Assembly: GCA_029891385.1 (NCBI GenBank)
Contig: CM057230.1
Location: 20,402,847 to 20,466,846 of the forward strand
Source of the DNA: Erythroxylum novogranatense
Taxonomy: Eukaryota; Streptophyta; Magnoliopsida; Malpighiales; Erythroxylaceae
Direction of reading: 5' to 3'
DNA: 64,000 nucleotides
The translations under genes and the position numbers were made by a program. Numbering within the stretch: the first letter of the stretch is position 1; every line of letters starts with the position of its first letter. Shown one piece after another: positions 60,249 to 64,000 of this stretch. The notes beneath the pieces are model-generated. The model made no database searches. It was not told the DNA's origin and worked only from the letters and a program-made list of their open reading frames with translations.

Positions 60249-61600
60249 ATTCGCAATGTCTTGGTGCAAAAAGGTGAATTTATAAGCTTAAAGAATCAAA
60301 CCTATTAATTGTAAACAAATGGTACATGGAGATGGTGGTAGTACTACATTATCTTGATGCTTGATGAGTTTACCTATTATTGGGGGAAATCATAGCAATG
60401 ATGCCTTTATATGACACCTAGAGTAATATATTTTAATAAGTGAAAGATGATGTTATCAAGTAAAGTACTTACAACTATGATAATTTGACATTTAATTCAT
60501 GATAAAGAGAGTCTATAGGTTAAGTAGATGGAAGAGGAATACTTTAAAAGTGGAAGCTTCTCTATATAGCCTATGCTTAACGTTTCTTCATTCACTAAAC
60601 ACCTATTGAAGCTCAAAGACAATATTGTCAACGAAATGAAGTATTTGATAAGAAAGGGGAAAGAAGCAAGGTTTTGGTTGGACGATTTATATTCTTTAGT
60701 TGGCATATAATTTTGTTTCCTTAATTCTTCTTACATTCATTATTTGTGTGATGCTTAACATGCCTAGAAATTGATAAGATCTTGTAAGAGTTTTTAAGTC
60801 ATTTTTCAACATACAAAACTCTATGGTAAACAATATTCATTGAATCAGGTTTGACATATGGAAATATCTCATACTATATATAGATGAAAGAGGAGGATAA
60901 ATAGTAATGAATGGTCATCCTACAGATCTATGAGTATAATAATACATACAAACTAAAGAAAATATTTCATACATACTAATAACAGATACCTTTAAAGTAT
61001 CTACTTGGTAAAACTCAATTTCATACAAAAATTCTGAAATGGCATAGAGAAACAAGAGTAGCCTTAAAGAGTACTTTTATTTGTTTTATGAATTAGGATA
61101 ACATAAACCCAATAAATAGTAACATAACTTAATTTCATATTTAGAAGGAATAATGCATATTAGATGATCATGAAGTGTATTTATTTTGAAATTTCTCTCA
61201 ACCAAAATACTAAGGTAAAGGATTAAATAGAATTTTAAATATTTTTTACAATGGAAAATAACTATATTAGCGGCATATAACAATACAGTTGTCTCAAATA
61301 TAATAATTCTAATAATAGGATTTAGCATTTATAAATCCTACTATAAATGTTATATATTATCTAAGGATGAGTTGAGGTTTAAGATAAGGTTAAAATAATA
61401 AATTAGGACTTGAATTATTTTAAATGTAGCCTTGTTTGCTTGCTCTTTAAACCTTAAAGAGTATCCAAAATGAGTTATGCCCATGGCTAGCAATTTAAAG
61501 AAAACCATACTTTATTTGTTTTTTATTTAATAGAGTTTCTCACCTTACACTCTCGATCTTAATTGGAGTAAAAAAAGATTTTTTTTTTCAATTTTCTGTA
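60249..61600. other. AT-rich spacer between two CACTA remains
   Basis: No protein with recognisable motifs occurs on either strand. It may include decayed CACTA terminal sequence, but I could not identify a terminus. Confidence 0.45.
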
Positions 61601-61604
61601 TTGG

Positions 61605-62525
61605 AAAGATTTGCTATTGAGGCATATTCTTAATGTCATGTATGCTAAAAAAAACATTTGTAAGAATATTTTAGGTACTTTGATGGGTATTGATTACAAA
61701 TCGAAAGACACAATTAAGGATATAATAGACTTGGAAGACGTGAATATAAAACAAAATTTTCATTTGAAAAGGAGAGATGATGGGTCATATGTGACTCCAC
61801 CTGTATGTTACACTTCGTCAAAAAATGAGAAACAAACTTTTTTGTCAATTTCTTAAATCAAATAAGTTTCCTCATGATACCACCTCTAATATGGCTCGTT
61901 GTGTCATCAGTGATAATAAGGGGGAAGTTTTTGGGCTTAAAGAGCCATTATTTTTATGTACTTTTACAACAATTACTTCCTATTAGAATACATAGGTTTT
62001 TGTCAAAGGACGTGTCCATAACTTTGGCATAATTAGGTTAAAAAAACAATTATGATGTAAGATACATAAACTAGAAGACTTGGAAAAATGGAAGAAGATA
62101 TAACTTTGATTCTTTGTAAGTTTTAATGAGTTTTTCCACCATCATTCTTTAATGTTATGCATTTTGTAGTTTATTTACCATAAAAGACAAAACTTTGTGA
62201 AACTGTTTAATTTCGATGGATGTTCTTGATAAAAGGTAATATGTATTCACTTACATTTTTCATCTTTTGTTATTATTTAGTAGCAAATGATAATCTTTTA
62301 TACTTTTTTTAGGTTTTTACGCTCTAAGACAAATGTTTCAACCTCTACATATAAGACAATCATTAAACAAGTTCAAAAGGAAAATAGCAAGCTTAAAGCT
62401 GCATTACAAGTTGAAGTAATAATGGGAAAAGAAACTTAAGCTAAATTAGCGAATCATGGTATGTTATTTAAAATGTTACTTGTCTCAAATTATGATGGAA
62501 ATGAAGAGGAAAGTGAAGGGTATTA
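61605..62525 (+). pseudogene. Second CACTA TNP2 relic, opposite strand
   Basis: The frame at 61611 reads HILNVMYAKKNICKNILGTL, MGIDYKSKDTIKD and DLEDVNIKQNFHLK, matching the TNP2 segment RHNLDVMHIEKNVCDNLLGTL and what follows. After a frameshift near 61835, FCQFLKSNKFPH and NMARCVISDNKGEVFGLKE continue the match. Everything upstream and most downstream TNP2 sequence is missing. A short piece at about 62316-62525 (TIIKQVQKENSKLKAALQVE) resembles the coiled-coil tail of a Transposase_24 protein. It is more decayed than the element at 51-60 kb and is a separate insertion. Confidence 0.7.
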
Positions 62526-63728
62526 ATTCTATCTCATAGCCTTATTCTATCACTTCTTGTATATACTATAATTTAATTTTAATACTTTTCTCAGATTATA
62601 AAATGGATAAAATGTAACTAATTAATGATTATGTTATGAATGGTAAAGTTATATGATGTTTGCTTTAATTACAACCAAATAATTAGGTTACAATACTTCT
62701 ATTTGATTTTAACCAACCTTACTATTTGTTACAAGTTTATGGACTTAAACAACACTAAGTAGTTATTTGAGTTATGCTCAAATGTTTTTGTAATTTGAGC
62801 ATCTTTGTCAGTATGTCAGACATATTTCAATTTGTGAAGTGTATCTATTTATTATGTTGTCTACAAGGATTGCTCAACTTGTATAGGAATAAATGATCAT
62901 CCTTTAGTGTAATATTACTTTTTTTGGTACAATTTGATGATATTATATAATTTTACTTTATATATGGAATACTCGATATTTTGACAGTGTCTACTTTTAT
63001 ATGTTTGTTGTTCTAGGTTATGGCGACAAAGGGCCATATGTATTAGCCATCTCTCCTGCACGAAAAATATATTATATTTGTATTATCTTATTTTGAACGA
63101 GCTTAAATGTTCTTTTTCCTTATTTCGATTTATATAGTTATATGTTTTGTTATTTAAGAATAGTAGATAACATGCGAAACTTGCTAAAGAGACCATTCAC
63201 AAGACTTATAGTGGGTTTGATAGTAGTGAAATGTTAACCATACAATTAAATTAACTAATTTATATTTATTTAAACTTTAAATGAATTTCACTATTATGAC
63301 AAGATTCTAGACTAGCAATTGTAACAAAAAATACAAAATATTAGCAATATCAACAACCAAACTTGAAATAGAATAAGTGATAGTGACTAGAAAGAAGTTT
63401 TCTAGACATTGAAAACAAAACAAACAAACAAACACTTCCAATCTCTAGCCATTAGATGGATGAACTATCAAAATAAATTCAAGATAGATCAATAAGAAAA
63501 TGCTTTCATCCTTATCTCATACGATATACAATGAAATCAATTTTTAATAATTTCATCAATCGACATACTTAAGAAACACTTTATAATCATAAATTAGCAT
63601 TACACAAGCTAAAGTCTCATAACCATTTAAATTTTCCTTCAACCAAATGTTTAACTTTAATATTAAATTTTAAACTTGATCAATGGAACTTCTAATGATA
63701 AGATGAAAACTCAACAAAATCTAAATAA
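62526..63728. other. AT-rich sequence, nothing recognised
   Basis: There are only short frames and no motif I can place. It may be further CACTA-derived or intergenic sequence. Confidence 0.45.
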
Positions 63729-63748
63729 TACATACATACATACATACA

Positions 63749-63782
<34 letters not shown>

Positions 63783-63800
63783 GATGTATATATATATATT
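63729..63800. repeat. (CATA)n microsatellite grading into (TA)n
   Basis: Twelve or so uninterrupted CATA units (63729-63778) are followed by TATAGATG and a short TA run. Such loci are length-polymorphic. Confidence 0.92.
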
Positions 63801-64000
63801 TATTTATTATCCTACGTAAAAATTAGCTCTAGATAAAAAATAGATAGCTATAATAAACATCATACATTAAAAATTAATTGCTTGCCAAAATAAGTTCCAT
63901 ATACACAAACGACTAGTCTCAATGTGCATCAAATACAAAATAGCTAGGCATAACAACGTTAGTGTATTTTTCTTTCTTTTTTCCTTTATGTTGGTCTTTG
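63801..64000. other. AT-rich right edge, nothing recognised
   Basis: No reading frame or element end could be supported here. Confidence 0.4.

Noticed and set aside
1..64000. tRNA or rRNA genes.
   Set aside because: Scanning by eye for tRNA B-box-like motifs and rRNA-like conserved blocks gave nothing convincing; a tRNAscan-SE/Infernal run would be decisive.

Overview
This window looks like nuclear DNA of a flowering plant, most likely a eudicot. The evidence is one fully readable spliced gene for translation initiation factor eIF3a (13 coding exons, GT-AG introns), AT-rich spacers, and plant-type transposable elements: a chromovirus, a Tat-lineage Ty3/gypsy element, Ty1/copia remnants, L1- and RTE-type LINEs, CACTA elements and MITE-like elements. 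The species cannot be named from the sequence alone.

Layout. 0.6-0.8 kb: first coding exon of a minus-strand secretory-pathway gene running off the left edge. 1.9-2.25 kb: a foldback MITE-like repeat. 2.37-16.02 kb: a complete but decayed minus-strand chromovirus with ~3.1 kb LTRs and a CTAGG target duplication; a 2.6 kb solo LTR with its own CACAC duplication sits between its RNase H and integrase. 16.1-18.26 kb: another solo LTR. 20.40-30.62 kb: a complete plus-strand Tat-lineage element with 411/414 bp LTRs, an AATTC duplication, two RNase H domains, a 64-65 bp tandem array and a large antisense reading frame between pol and the 3' LTR. 33.4-39.3 kb: eIF3a, apparently intact. 40.2-42.2 kb: copia remnant carrying a hAT-like MITE and a local tandem duplication. 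42.2-43.4 kb: two unrelated RNase H-like fragments in opposite orientations. 44.2-49.1 kb: a nearly full-length L1-type LINE, probably inside a copia LTR. 50.3-51.18 kb: RTE-type LINE tail. 51.18-about 60.2 kb: a CACTA (En/Spm-like) element with a TNP2 transposase pseudogene, a Transposase_24-type gene and an unrecognised spliced reading frame between them. 61.6-62.5 kb: a second, more decayed CACTA relic on the plus strand.

How it fits together. Only eIF3a is a host gene that can be read end to end; the rest is a nest of elements in which younger insertions interrupt older ones. Every pol, transposase and LINE frame I followed carries stops or frameshifts, so no autonomous element is evident. 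The least explained parts are the unassigned reading frame inside the CACTA element and the antisense gene plus repeat array of the Tat element. Exon limits and insertion junctions were read by eye; domain names come from recognised motifs, not from database searches.
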